Source: Sphingomonas zeae
GTDB lineage: Bacteria; Pseudomonadota; Alphaproteobacteria; Sphingomonadales; Sphingomonadaceae
Length of the DNA stretch: 64,000 nucleotides
Reading direction: 5' to 3'
Assembly: GCF_014197135.1 (NCBI RefSeq)
Contig: NZ_JACIFA010000006.1
Span: 1 to 64,000, forward strand
Shown here: piece by piece, positions 43,191-52,269 of the stretch
Position numbering within the stretch: the first letter of the stretch is position 1
Layout: each line of letters begins with the position of its first letter
Made by a program: the position numbers and the translations under genes
Notes under the pieces: model-generated
Database searches by the model: none
What the model was told of the DNA's origin: nothing
Seen by the model: only the letters and a program-made list of their open reading frames with translations

Positions 43191-43892
43191 TTACAGGCGC
43201 ACCCCGACGCCGATGCCGAACACCAGCGGGTCCAGCGAGACGTTCACCCGCTGGCGGCCCAGTGTAGCGTTGTCCAGGCGGGCGGTCGTGTCGATGTCGA
43301 TATATTTGACGTCGCAGTTCACAAAGATCCGGGGGGTGATGTCCACATCGACACCCGCCTGCGCCGCCCAGCCGACGCTGTCCTTGAGGTGGACCTTGGT
43401 CGGTCCCACCGCCGATTGCAGGCTATCCGACGCCGACTCGTTCCAGAAGATCGTATAGTTGATGCCCGCGCCCACATAAGGGCGAACATGCTGTGTCGGC
43501 GCGAAATGATACTGGGCCGTCAACGTCGGCGGAAGAACCCAGGTCGAGGCGAGTTTGCCCAGGCTCCCGGTCGTACCCCGTACGCCGCTGACCGAATGCT
43601 TGGTGGTCGAAGCGATCAGTTCGAAACCGATATGGTCCGTCGCCATATAGGTGGCGTCGACCTCCGGCATGACGCTGTTGTTGACCTTCACCGTCTCACC
43701 AGGGAAGGCCGGCAGAATGCTGCCCGACCGTTCATTGGGCGCAACGAGGATGGCGCGGGCGCGGAGCAGGACGTCGCCCGCGCGGATCCCGACCCGTGGT
43801 TCATCACCCGTCCGATCCTGTGCCCATGCCGATGTGCCGATACCCGTCGCGGCGAGCGCGAGCAGGACAGTGGCGGTTCTGATGAGGGTCAT
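43191..43892 (-). CDS. ompW: OmpW-family outer-membrane protein
   Basis: The 233-residue protein has a signal peptide (MTLIRTATVLLALAATGIGTSAWA, cut before QD). An eight-strand barrel follows: WLPP-like VLPPTLTAQYHF, VRPYVGAGINYTIFW, DSVGWAAQAGVDVDI, FVNCDVKYIDI and the C-terminal GIGVGVRL. OmpW forms a narrow hydrophobic channel; it is linked to anaerobic and stress responses in enterobacteria. AGGAGA lies 7 bases before the ATG. Tandem Fnr-type sites lie 60-95 bases upstream. Confidence 0.92.
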   Translation of the reverse strand: MTLIRTATVLLALAATGIGTSAWAQDRTGDEPRVGIRAGDVLLRARAILVAPNERSGSILPAFPGETVKVNNSVMPEVDATYMATDHIGFELIASTTKHSVSGVRGTTGSLGKLASTWVLPPTLTAQYHFAPTQHVRPYVGAGINYTIFWNESASDSLQSAVGPTKVHLKDSVGWAAQAGVDVDITPRIFVNCDVKYIDIDTTARLDNATLGRQRVNVSLDPLVFGIGVGVRL

Positions 43893-43950
43893 CCCTTGTC
43901 TCCTGTTTCAGTACAGGAAGACCGATTAGAGGCGGCCTTGCCTCGTGGCT

Positions 43951-43986
43951 TTGACGACCGACAAACGCCGGTTTGACGGTGGTCAA
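43951..43986. promoter_or_regulatory. Tandem Fnr/FixK-type sites between ompW and hemN
   Basis: A perfect palindrome TTGAC-GGTG-GTCAA lies at 43973-43986. A near match TTGAC-GACC-GACAA lies at 43951-43964. The centres are 22 bases apart, two helical turns. For ompW, a TCTAAT -10 (minus strand, 43930-43925) is centred 30 bases from the proximal site, close to class II spacing. The perfect site is centred about 42 bases before the hemN ATG. Confidence 0.8.
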
Positions 43987-44021
43987 AGGCAGGTCCGTAC
44001 CATGGGGGCACAGCATGTCGC

Positions 44022-45344
44022 ATGTGGCCCTATCATCCTGATCTGCTCGCCCGGCCCGTGCCGCGCTACACCAGCTATCCCACCGCCGCCGAGTTTGGCG
44101 GCCATGTGAGCGATGCCGACATGCGAGCGGCGCTCGACGCTGTCGAGGCGGACACGGTCGTGTCGCTCTATCTGCATATCCCCTATTGCCATGCGATCTG
44201 CTGGTATTGCGGATGCAACACCGGCGCGGCGAACCGCAGTGCGCGGCTGGATGCCTATCTCGCGCGCCTGCATGACGAGATCGACATGGTCGCCGCCCAG
44301 TTGGATGGACGCGGACGAATCGGACGGATTGCCTTTGGCGGGGGGAGTCCCAATGCCATCCCGCCTGGCGCCTTTGCCGCGCTCGTTGCGCATCTGCGCC
44401 GCGCCTTCGCATCCGAAGATGCGGCCATATCGGTTGAGATCGATCCCCGCGGGTTCGATGCGGAATGGGCGGCGGTCATCGCCCAGACCGGCGTCGCGCG
44501 GGTCAGCCTGGGCGTTCAGACCTTCGACCCCAAGCTTCAGGCGGCGATCGGCCGGGTTCAGCCGCGCGAGGACATCGTTCGCGCCGTCGCCCTGTTGCGC
44601 ACCGCCGGGGTCGGTTCGATCAATTTCGACCTGATGTACGGCCTGCCCGGTCAGGACGACGCGGCGCTTCTAGCGACGCTGGAGGAAACCATCGCGCTCG
44701 CGCCCGAAAGACTGGCGGTGTTCGGCTATGCGCATGTCCCCCATCTGATCCCCCGTCAGCGCCGGATCGACGCGACCACGCTTCCCGGTGCTGCGGCGCG
44801 CTTTGCCCAGGCGGCGCTGGCGCATGAGCGATTGACGGCGGCGGGCTACCGGGCGGTCGGCTTCGATCACTTCGCGCTTCCCGACGATCCCCTGGCGGTG
44901 GCGGCGGCGAACGGAACGCTGCGTCGCAATTTCCAGGGGTTCACCGACGATTCCGCCGACATCCTGCTCGGCCTCGGCGCCAGCGCGATCAGCGAATTTC
45001 CCGACCGCCTGCTCCAGAACGCCAAGAATGCGGGCGATTGGCATCAAGCGATCGGCGCCAACCGATTCGCGGCCGCGCGTGGCATCCATCGCACGCCGCT
45101 GGACCGCCGGCGAGGAAAGGCGATCGCGGCCGTGCTATGCCACGGTGTCGCCGATACGGACGGCCTCCCGGAGCGGAGCGACATCCGGGCCAGACTGGAC
45201 CGCTTCGAACAGGCCGGATTGCTCACCTGGCAGGGCCATCGCCTGAGACTGGCCCCCGACGCCCTGCCCTATGCCCGCAGCATCGCCGCCGCCTTCGACG
45301 CCTGGCGCAGCGAGGACGACAGGCGCTTCAGCCATGCCGTCTGA
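44022..45344 (+). CDS. hemN: Oxygen-independent coproporphyrinogen III oxidase
   Basis: This radical-SAM enzyme makes protoporphyrinogen IX without oxygen and supports haem synthesis when oxygen is low. The 440-residue protein starts with RYTSYPTAAEF. The 4Fe-4S site is YLHIPYCHAICWYCGC (Cys-x3-Cys-x2-Cys). GGGSPNAIPPG, EIDPRG, VSLGVQTFDPKLQAAIGR and NFDLMYGLPGQ follow; the C-terminal HemN domain has GFDHFALPDDPL and FQGFTDD. The context with cytochrome bd and Fnr proteins supports a low-oxygen role. Its end overlaps the fnr-like gene by 11 bases. Confidence 0.95.
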   Translation: MWPYHPDLLARPVPRYTSYPTAAEFGGHVSDADMRAALDAVEADTVVSLYLHIPYCHAICWYCGCNTGAANRSARLDAYLARLHDEIDMVAAQLDGRGRIGRIAFGGGSPNAIPPGAFAALVAHLRRAFASEDAAISVEIDPRGFDAEWAAVIAQTGVARVSLGVQTFDPKLQAAIGRVQPREDIVRAVALLRTAGVGSINFDLMYGLPGQDDAALLATLEETIALAPERLAVFGYAHVPHLIPRQRRIDATTLPGAAARFAQAALAHERLTAAGYRAVGFDHFALPDDPLAVAAANGTLRRNFQGFTDDSADILLGLGASAISEFPDRLLQNAKNAGDWHQAIGANRFAAARGIHRTPLDRRRGKAIAAVLCHGVADTDGLPERSDIRARLDRFEQAGLLTWQGHRLRLAPDALPYARSIAAAFDAWRSEDDRRFSHAV

Positions 45345-46023
45345 GCTTCAACCACGTTGCGCCGCGTGCGCCGCGCGGGGCATGGCCCTATGCGGCGGCC
45401 TGAGCGAAGCGGAACTCGCAGCGCTCCATCATATCGGCCGCCGTCGCCGGTTGAGTGCCGGACAGACTTTCGGCTGGATTGGCGATCCGGCAAGCAGCTG
45501 CGCCAATCTCGTCTCCGGCGTGCTGAAAGTTTCCCGCGAAGAGGCGGATGGGAGCGCCCAGATCGTCGGCCTGCTCTATCCAGGGGATTTCGTCGGTACG
45601 CTCTTTGCCGAACGATCCGCCGACACGATCGCGGCACTGAGCGATGCGGATCTGTGCGTCTATCCGCGTTTGGCGCTAGAGGAGATCCTCGCCCGTCATC
45701 CCGCCGCCGGACGGTTGCTGCTGCGCCGGACGCTGGCGACGCTGGGCGAAGTACGACGCTGGATGCCCATGTTGGCCCGCGCCCGTGCCGAGGCCCGCGT
45801 GGCGGCATTGCTGCTCGACATGGCGCGCCGGTACGAGCCGGACGCCGGTGAAGTGTTCCGCCTGCCGCTGTCCCGCGGCGCGATGGCCGAGGCGCTGGGC
45901 CTGGCGGTCGAGACGGTCAGCCGTCACATGACGGCGTTTCAGCAGGACGGGCTGATCGCGCTATCCGGCCTGCGCGGCGTGCGCCTGCTCGACCGAACGC
46001 GCCTTGCCCTCATTGCGGATTAG
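45334..46023 (+). CDS. Fnr-type regulator with Fe-S cysteine cluster (first copy)
   Basis: The protein has 229 residues. The N-terminal cysteines RCAACAARGMALC (Cys-x2-Cys-x7-Cys), with a fourth in SSCANLVSG, fit the oxygen-sensing 4Fe-4S cluster of FnrN/Anr-type proteins. A cNMP-type beta-roll follows (GDFVGTLFAERSADT). The Crp helix-turn-helix has RGAMAEALGLAVETVSRHM, where the E..SR residues recognise TTGAT/TTGAC half-sites. Start ATG 45334 overlaps hemN, so it is coupled. It most likely activates the palindromes found in this region. The end overlaps the convergent cydC stop. Confidence 0.88.
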   Translation: MPSELQPRCAACAARGMALCGGLSEAELAALHHIGRRRRLSAGQTFGWIGDPASSCANLVSGVLKVSREEADGSAQIVGLLYPGDFVGTLFAERSADTIAALSDADLCVYPRLALEEILARHPAAGRLLLRRTLATLGEVRRWMPMLARARAEARVAALLLDMARRYEPDAGEVFRLPLSRGAMAEALGLAVETVSRHMTAFQQDGLIALSGLRGVRLLDRTRLALIAD

Positions 46024-47621
46024 GCGGCGGATCGCCGGGCTCCCAAATCCGCCATCCATTGCCGCTCGCACAGAGCGGAAAGCACCGGGCGGTGGCTGAC
46101 CAGGATCAATCCCTGTCCGGTGCGCTTCAGCCGCGCGTCCAAGCGACGCGCAACGTCGTCCGCGACGGCCGCATCCAACCCCTCTCCCGGTTCGTCGAGG
46201 AGCAGCCAGGGCGCATCGCCAAGATAGGCGCGCGCCAGCGACAGCCGTCGCCGCTCGCCCCCGGACAGCCTGGCCCCATCCTCGCCCAGCCACGTATCGA
46301 GCCCCTGCGGCAACGCCCGCACCACCGTATCGAGCGCGGCGTCCTGCAAGACCTGCCACAGACGATCCTCGTTCGCATGTCCGTCGGCCAACCGCAGATT
46401 GTCGCGGACCGTGCCCGCGATCAGGGCCGCGTCCTGCGGCGCCCACGCGAAGATCGCGCGCAGCGTCGCGGGCGCCAGCAGGGCTGCATCCTGTCCCCCG
46501 ATCATGATCCGGCCGTGCTGGAGCGGGCGCAAACCCAGCAGCCCCTCGACCAGCGTCGTCTTGCCGCAACCCGATGGCCCCGTCAGCGCGATCCGGCTGC
46601 CCGGCGCGAACCGGCCGCCGTCGATGGCAAGGTTCGGCTCACAGGGCAGCCCGAGAGCCGGGCGTCCGTCCTCTGCCGCCCCGAACAGGGCGTTCAGCCG
46701 CGCCTCCGCCTCGTGGAGCCGCCCATTCTCGGTCATCGCCCGCAAGAGCGGCGCGATCGAATCGACCGTCATCGCCGCCGCCAGCCCCGCCAGCGCGGCG
46801 ATCGCTGCGCCAGCTCCCGCCGACAGGACCAGCGCCGATGCAGCCGCCAGCGCGACGCTGACCGCGTGCAAGGCCTCGAACCGCGCCGCCACCGCCGCCT
46901 GCCGGGCCTGAGCCTCGGCGAGCCGGTCGCCCGCTGCCGTGATCCGAGCGGTCGCCCAATCCTCGAGCGCAAAACACCGCAGCTCCGCCGCCGAGCCGCC
47001 GATCATCGCCACTTCCTCGCGCAGAGCCCCCATCGCCTGTTGCACCGCGCGGCCGGGCTCCTCCAGTCGATGCGACCAAGAGCGTGCCAGGCCGAGCGCC
47101 ACCCCGACACAGGTCAGCGTCGCAGCCATGGCCAGCCATCCGCCGAGCAGCGTCAAGGCTGCCCCGGACGCCAGCGCCGCCGCGACACCCCAAGGCCCCG
47201 ACAAGCGAACGAAGCGCCACTCCACCGCATCGACATCCCCGATCAGCCGCGCCGTCGCCTCGCCGCGCCCAAGCGCCAGCGCAACCGGGGCGGGCGTGAC
47301 GGTGATCGCGCGGTAGAGGGCGGGACGCAGCCGGGCGAGCGCACCGAACGCCGCGCCATGGCTTGCCAAACGTTCCCCGTAACGCGCGCCGGTCCGCACG
47401 ATCGCCAGCAAGCGAATCATGGCGGAGGGCAGCATGTAGTTGAACGCCTGCGCCGCGACGATCCCCGCCCCGCCCGCCAGTGCCGCAGCGGTCAGGAACC
47501 AGCCGGACAGGGCAAGCAACAGCACCGACGCGATAGCGACCAAGGCGGCACAGGCCCCCGCCTGCCGCAAGCGACGACGCTCCCGCCGGCGTTCGGCGGC
47601 GATCAGGCTATGGAGCGTCAT
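46020..47621 (-). CDS. cydC: Heterodimeric ABC exporter subunit CydC
   Basis: The 533-residue half-transporter pairs with CydD; the complex exports glutathione/cysteine and is needed to assemble cytochrome bd. Six membrane helices are at about 20-285. The ATPase domain has Walker A GPSGCGKTT, the signature LSGGERRRLSLARA and Walker B LLLDEPGEGLD. It overlaps cydD by 4 bases. Its stop overlaps the convergent fnr-like stop. Confidence 0.92.
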   Translation of the reverse strand: MTLHSLIAAERRRERRRLRQAGACAALVAIASVLLLALSGWFLTAAALAGGAGIVAAQAFNYMLPSAMIRLLAIVRTGARYGERLASHGAAFGALARLRPALYRAITVTPAPVALALGRGEATARLIGDVDAVEWRFVRLSGPWGVAAALASGAALTLLGGWLAMAATLTCVGVALGLARSWSHRLEEPGRAVQQAMGALREEVAMIGGSAAELRCFALEDWATARITAAGDRLAEAQARQAAVAARFEALHAVSVALAAASALVLSAGAGAAIAALAGLAAAMTVDSIAPLLRAMTENGRLHEAEARLNALFGAAEDGRPALGLPCEPNLAIDGGRFAPGSRIALTGPSGCGKTTLVEGLLGLRPLQHGRIMIGGQDAALLAPATLRAIFAWAPQDAALIAGTVRDNLRLADGHANEDRLWQVLQDAALDTVVRALPQGLDTWLGEDGARLSGGERRRLSLARAYLGDAPWLLLDEPGEGLDAAVADDVARRLDARLKRTGQGLILVSHRPVLSALCERQWMADLGARRSAA

Positions 47622-49249
47622 ATGGCAGTTCCCAGGTGAACGACGCGCGTTGCAATGGCGGCAAGCGCGGGGCTGTGAGTAGCGATCAACGTCGTGCGCC
47701 CTGGCGCGGCGCGGGCGATCGTCGCGATCAGTGCGGCTTCGGCGGCGGCGTCCAGATGGGCGGTCGGCTCGTCGAGCAGAAGGAACGGCGCGGGGCTCAG
47801 CAGGGCGCGGGCCAGCGCGATCCGCCGCCGCTCGCCCCCCGACAGGCCGCTGCCCCGCGCATCAAGCAGGGCGTCCAGCCCTCCCGGCCGGGTCGCGAGC
47901 ATCGGACCCAAGCCCGCCGCCGCGACGGCGCGCTGGATCGCCAGATCCTTCGCCTGGGGATCGGCCAGCAACAGGTTCTCGCGGATCGTGCCCGCGATCA
48001 GCAGCGGATGCTGGCCCGCCCAACTCGCCTGGCCCGCGAGGGAGACCAACGGCGCACCGCCCGCCTCGATCGTCCCCGCCGATAGCGGCGCGAGGCCGAG
48101 CAGGAGATGCAGGACGCTGGTCTTGCCGCTGCCCGAGGGGCCTAGCAGCGCCACCGTCTCGCCCCTCTCGATCCGCAGGGACAGATGGGATACGGCGGGG
48201 GCATCGCTGCCCGGATATTGGATCGCGACATCGCGCAGTATCAGGGGAGCCGCCACCGCCATCGAAACCGCGCGCTCCGACGCAGCCGTCGGCATCAGCG
48301 TATCGGCGGCCGTCTCCGCCGCCTGCTTGTCGTGATAGGCAGCGGCAAGACGGCGCATCGGCGCGTAGAATTCCGGGGCAAGCGCCAGCACGAAGAAGCC
48401 TCGCCCAAGGGTCAGCGTCTCTGGCACGGCGACAGGCAGCAGGCCGAGCAGGGCAAAGCCGCAATAGACCGCAACCAGCGCGACCGACAGCGCCGCAAAA
48501 AACTCCAGCGCCGCGGAGGACAGGAAGGCAACCCGCAGGACGCGCATCGTTCGCTTTGCCAGTTCCTGCGCCGCCGCGCCGACCGCTTCGGTCTCGCGAG
48601 TTTCGGCCCGAAAGGCCAGCACGACCGGCAGGGTGCGCACACGGTCGGCGAAGCGGGCGGACAGACGATGCAGGGCAACGAACTGCCGCCGCGACTCCTC
48701 TGCCGCCGCGCCACCCGCCAGGATCATCGCGGCCACGAAGGGCAGCAGCGTTCCGGCAAGGATCACGGCCGAGACCCAGCTGGCGCAGGCCGTCGCGCCA
48801 AGGACCAGCATCGGCGCGATGGCCGCGGCCCGGCGCGCGGGCAGGAACCGCGCGACATAGCCGTCCAGCGCCTCGACCGCATCGACGGCCTGGGTGGCGA
48901 GCAGGCCGCTATCGATCGGGACCCCCGCCTTTCGATGCAGCATGGCTGCCACCGCGCGAAGCCGCTGCCCCCGCTTGACCGCCCCCGCCTCCACCGCGCC
49001 ACGCCGCGATGCCAAGCTCGCGAAAAGCGCGCGCAAGCCGCCCATGCCCAGCATGAGCAACGCCCAGGGCAGAACCGCCCCCTGTTCCGTCACGGCCGTT
49101 ACGCCGCCCGCGATACCGGCCGCGAAACCGATCGCCGCCAGCGTATCGAGCAACAGCAGGCCCGCCGCGCCATCGCGGCGCCCGACCGCATCCTTCAACC
49201 AGCGGTTGCGGGTCCGGGCCCCCGGGGCAGCATCGGCGATCGTCGTCAT
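47618..49249 (-). CDS. cydD: Heterodimeric ABC exporter subunit CydD
   Basis: The 543-residue protein has a membrane domain (from about 35) with the CydD-typical SGLLATQAVDAVEALDGYVARFLP, then an ATPase domain with Walker A GPSGSGKTS, LSGGERRRIALARALL and LLLDEPTAHLD. ATG 49249 (MTTIADAAPG) is chosen; the TTG at 49297 would lie inside the Fnr palindrome. It is transcribed with cydC, divergent from cydAB, with one Fnr-type site between. Confidence 0.92.
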   Translation of the reverse strand: MTTIADAAPGARTRNRWLKDAVGRRDGAAGLLLLDTLAAIGFAAGIAGGVTAVTEQGAVLPWALLMLGMGGLRALFASLASRRGAVEAGAVKRGQRLRAVAAMLHRKAGVPIDSGLLATQAVDAVEALDGYVARFLPARRAAAIAPMLVLGATACASWVSAVILAGTLLPFVAAMILAGGAAAEESRRQFVALHRLSARFADRVRTLPVVLAFRAETRETEAVGAAAQELAKRTMRVLRVAFLSSAALEFFAALSVALVAVYCGFALLGLLPVAVPETLTLGRGFFVLALAPEFYAPMRRLAAAYHDKQAAETAADTLMPTAASERAVSMAVAAPLILRDVAIQYPGSDAPAVSHLSLRIERGETVALLGPSGSGKTSVLHLLLGLAPLSAGTIEAGGAPLVSLAGQASWAGQHPLLIAGTIRENLLLADPQAKDLAIQRAVAAAGLGPMLATRPGGLDALLDARGSGLSGGERRRIALARALLSPAPFLLLDEPTAHLDAAAEAALIATIARAAPGRTTLIATHSPALAAIATRVVHLGTAI

Positions 49250-49283
49250 GCCCCGACCGTCGCCCGGACCGCCCCAACTGTCT

Positions 49284-49297
49284 TTGACCACGGTCAA
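49284..49297. promoter_or_regulatory. Fnr-type site between cydDC and cydABX
   Basis: TTGAC-CACG-GTCAA is a perfect palindrome. Thirty-two bases from its centre on the cydA side, TAGCGA (49320-49325) is at the class II -10 position, though weak. That predicts an RNA start near 49332, about 43 bases before the cydA ATG. The cydD ATG is about 41 bases from the centre on the other side. Confidence 0.82.
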
Positions 49298-49374
49298 TGT
49301 CAGCGCGGAGTCGCTGGCCTAGCGATTCGACATGTAAGGAGCCGGGGGGCGGCTCCCCATTATGGAGACGTCAT

Positions 49375-50943
49375 ATGGATCCGGGGGTCGTTGATCTGTC
49401 GCGACTGCAATTCGCCGCGACCGCGCTGTACCATTTCCTGTTCGTGCCGCTGACGCTTGGCCTGTCGATGATGCTGGTCATCATGGAATCGGTCTATGTC
49501 ATGACCAATCGCCCGGAATGGCGCGTCACCACGCGTTTCTGGGGCAAGATTTTCGGCATCAATTTCGTGCTGGGCGTGGCCACGGGCCTGACCATGGAAT
49601 TCCAGTTCGGCACCAACTGGTCCTACTTCTCGCATTATGTCGGCGACATCTTCGGCGCCCCGCTGGCGATCGAAGGGCTGATGGCCTTCTTCCTGGAGGC
49701 GACGTTCGTCGGGCTGATGTTCTTCGGTTGGGACCGGTTGTCCAAGCTGGGCCACCTGATCGTCACCTTCATGGTGGCGCTGGGCACCAATTTGTCGGCG
49801 CTGTGGATCCTGATCGCCAATGGCTGGATGCAGAATCCCGTCGGCGCGGCGTTCAATCCCGATACGATGCGCATGGAGGTCGCCGATTTCGGCGCGGTGC
49901 TGTTCAACCCCGTCGCGCAGGCCAAGTTCGTCCACACGGTCAGCGCCGGCTATGTCTGCGCATCGGTCGTGGTGCTGGGCGTATCGGCCTTCTGGCTGCT
50001 GAAGGGACGCTTCCTGCCCGTCGCACGCCGGTCGATGACGGTGGCGGCGGCGTTCGGTCTTGCATCATCGCTGTCGGTCGTCGTGCTGGGTGACGAGAGC
50101 GGCTATGCGCTGACCGACAACCAGAAGATGAAGCTCGCCGCGATCGAGGCGGTCTGGCACACCGAGCCCGGACCCTCTAGCCTGACGCTGTTCGGCCTGC
50201 CCGACACGGTGGCGCGCGAGACGCGCTACAAGGTCGAGATTCCCTGGGTGCTCGGCCTGATCGCGACGCGCAGCCTGGACGGCACCGTCGCGGGCATCTC
50301 CGAACTGGTGCTGAAGGCGCAGGAGCGGATCGCCTCGGGCGTGATCGCCTATGACGCGGTCCAGCAGTTGAAGGCGAACCCGCAGGACATGGGCCAGCGC
50401 GCCCGGTTCGAGGCGCACAAGCGTGACCTGGGCTATGCCCTGCTGCTCAAGCGACAGGTGGCCGACCCGCGTGTCGCGACGCCGCAGCAGATCGAGGCCG
50501 CGGCCTGGGATACGGTGCCCGATGTCGGCCTGCTCTTCTGGAGCTTCCGCATCATGGCCGCGATCGGCTTTGCTATGATCGCGCTGTTCGCGACCGCCTT
50601 CATCCTCTGTTCGCTCAGGATGCACATGGATTCGCGCTGGTTCCTGAAACTGGCGGTGGCAGCCATCCCGCTGCCCTGGATCGCGATCGAACTGGGCTGG
50701 CTCGTCGCCGAGCTGGGGCGTCAACCCTGGGCGATCGAGGGGGTCCTGCCCACCTTCCTGGCGTCCAGTTCGCTGTCGCGTGGCGCGCTGTGGACCACGC
50801 TGGCGGGCTTTACCGCGCTCTATGGCGCGCTGGCGGTGATCGAGGTTCGCCTCATCCTCGCCGCCATCGCCCATGGGCCGGAAGAGCGGGACGACCAGCC
50901 CGCGCCGGCTGCCATCCCCGCCGCCATTCCCGTCGCCGCCTGA
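49375..50943 (+). CDS. cydA: Cytochrome bd ubiquinol oxidase subunit I
   Basis: The 522-residue inner-membrane subunit carries haems b558, b595 and d. Key residues visible are the His in TALYHFLFVPLTLG, the b558/b595 region QAKFVHTVSAGY, the quinol Q-loop between helices VI and VII, and the invariant ELGRQPWAIEG. About nine membrane helices are present. GGAG precedes ATG 49375. A short 6-base-pair hairpin (GGAGCC/GGCTCC, 49338-49356) sits in the leader. It is the first gene of cydABX. Confidence 0.96.
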   Translation: MDPGVVDLSRLQFAATALYHFLFVPLTLGLSMMLVIMESVYVMTNRPEWRVTTRFWGKIFGINFVLGVATGLTMEFQFGTNWSYFSHYVGDIFGAPLAIEGLMAFFLEATFVGLMFFGWDRLSKLGHLIVTFMVALGTNLSALWILIANGWMQNPVGAAFNPDTMRMEVADFGAVLFNPVAQAKFVHTVSAGYVCASVVVLGVSAFWLLKGRFLPVARRSMTVAAAFGLASSLSVVVLGDESGYALTDNQKMKLAAIEAVWHTEPGPSSLTLFGLPDTVARETRYKVEIPWVLGLIATRSLDGTVAGISELVLKAQERIASGVIAYDAVQQLKANPQDMGQRARFEAHKRDLGYALLLKRQVADPRVATPQQIEAAAWDTVPDVGLLFWSFRIMAAIGFAMIALFATAFILCSLRMHMDSRWFLKLAVAAIPLPWIAIELGWLVAELGRQPWAIEGVLPTFLASSSLSRGALWTTLAGFTALYGALAVIEVRLILAAIAHGPEERDDQPAPAAIPAAIPVAA

Positions 50944-50959
50944 ACATAAGGACTGGGAC

Positions 50960-52099
50960 ATGTTCGATTATGAGATGTTGCGCCTGATCTGGTGGGCGCT
51001 GCTAGGCGTGCTGCTGATCGGCTTCGCGTTGACCGACGGGTTCGACCTGGGTGTCGCTGCCCTCCTGCCCTTCGTCGCACGGGACGATTCCGAGCGGCGA
51101 ATGGTCATCAATTCGGTCGGACCGACCTGGGAGGGGAACCAGGTCTGGTTCATTCTGGGCGGCGGTGCGATCTTCGCGGCCTGGCCGTTCGTCTATGCGG
51201 TCAGTTTTTCCGGCTTCTATCTGGCCATGTTCCTCGTTCTGGCCGCACTGATCCTGCGGCCGGTGGGGTTCAAATACCGGTCGAAAAAGCCGGACCCCGC
51301 CTGGCGCACGCGCTGGGACTGGGCGCTGTTCGTGGGGGGACTGGTGCCCGCGCTCGTCTTCGGCGTCGCGGTCGGCAATGTGATGCTGGGCGCGCCATTC
51401 CGCCTCGATGGCGACCTGCGTGCCTTTTACGACGGCACGCTGTTGGGACTGTTCACGCCCTTCACCCTGGTCTGCGGGCTTTTGTCGGTGGCGATGCTGG
51501 TGCTGCACGGCGCGGCATGGCTATCGATCAAGGTCGAACATGGCCCCGTCCATGACCGGGCGCGCGCCTTCGGAACGGTGGCGGCGATCGCTTCCATCCT
51601 GCTGTTCGCGATCGGCTTCGCCTTCGTCGCCTGGGGCGATATGGGCTACCGGACGGTCGGCGCGGTCGATCCGCTTGGTCCGTCCAACCCGCTGCGCATG
51701 ACGGCGCAGCATGCGGGTGGCGCGTGGCTCGACAATTACGCCCTGTATCCCTGGATGATGGCGTTGCCCGTGCTGGGCTTTGTCGGCGCCGCGCTGGCGC
51801 TGGTCGGCATCCGTTCTGGGCGCGAAGCTCTGGCGTTCACCGGGTCGTCGCTCGCCGCCACCGGGATCATCGCGACGGTCGGCTGCTCCATGTTCCCCTT
51901 CATCCTGCCGTCCAGCATCGACGCGCATAGCAGCCTGACGGTGTGGAACGCCTCGTCGACCCATAAGACGCTGGGCATCATGCTGTTCGTCACGATCGTC
52001 TTCCTGCCGATCGTGCTCGCCTACACCGCCTGGGCCTATCGGGTGATGTTCGGCCGCGTGACGACGGATGCGGTGCGCACCAACCCCGACTTTTACTGA
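50960..52099 (+). CDS. cydB: Cytochrome bd ubiquinol oxidase subunit II
   Basis: The 379-residue membrane subunit starts MFDYEMLRLIWWALLGVLLIG and has the family segments LTDGFDLGVAALLPF, INSVGPTWEGNQVWFILGGG and GCSMFPFILPSS. About nine membrane helices are present. It pairs with CydA to reduce oxygen with high affinity. It starts 16 bases after cydA and is followed by cydX. Confidence 0.96.
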   Translation: MFDYEMLRLIWWALLGVLLIGFALTDGFDLGVAALLPFVARDDSERRMVINSVGPTWEGNQVWFILGGGAIFAAWPFVYAVSFSGFYLAMFLVLAALILRPVGFKYRSKKPDPAWRTRWDWALFVGGLVPALVFGVAVGNVMLGAPFRLDGDLRAFYDGTLLGLFTPFTLVCGLLSVAMLVLHGAAWLSIKVEHGPVHDRARAFGTVAAIASILLFAIGFAFVAWGDMGYRTVGAVDPLGPSNPLRMTAQHAGGAWLDNYALYPWMMALPVLGFVGAALALVGIRSGREALAFTGSSLAATGIIATVGCSMFPFILPSSIDAHSSLTVWNASSTHKTLGIMLFVTIVFLPIVLAYTAWAYRVMFGRVTTDAVRTNPDFY

Positions 52100-52113
52100 G
52101 AAAGGAACGACCC

Positions 52114-52230
52114 ATGTGGTATTTCTCCTGGGTCCTGGGCCTCGGCCTGGCGATCGGTTTCGGCATCCTCAACGGCATCTGGCACGAATTCCACCTGCCG
52201 CGGAATGATGACGGGTCGCAACCGAACTGA
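52114..52230 (+). CDS. cydX: Cytochrome bd small subunit CydX
   Basis: This 38-codon gene lies 14 bases after cydB with ribosome site AAAGGA. It reads MWYFSWVLGLGLAIGFGILN and then GIWHEFHLPRNDD. The N-terminal MWYF.W.LG motif, single membrane helix and acidic/polar tail are those of CydX, which stabilises the oxidase haems. Confidence 0.93.
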   Translation: MWYFSWVLGLGLAIGFGILNGIWHEFHLPRNDDGSQPN

Positions 52231-52269
52231 CGAATGGGACAATCCGTCCCGCGACAAGGGATCATGGTC

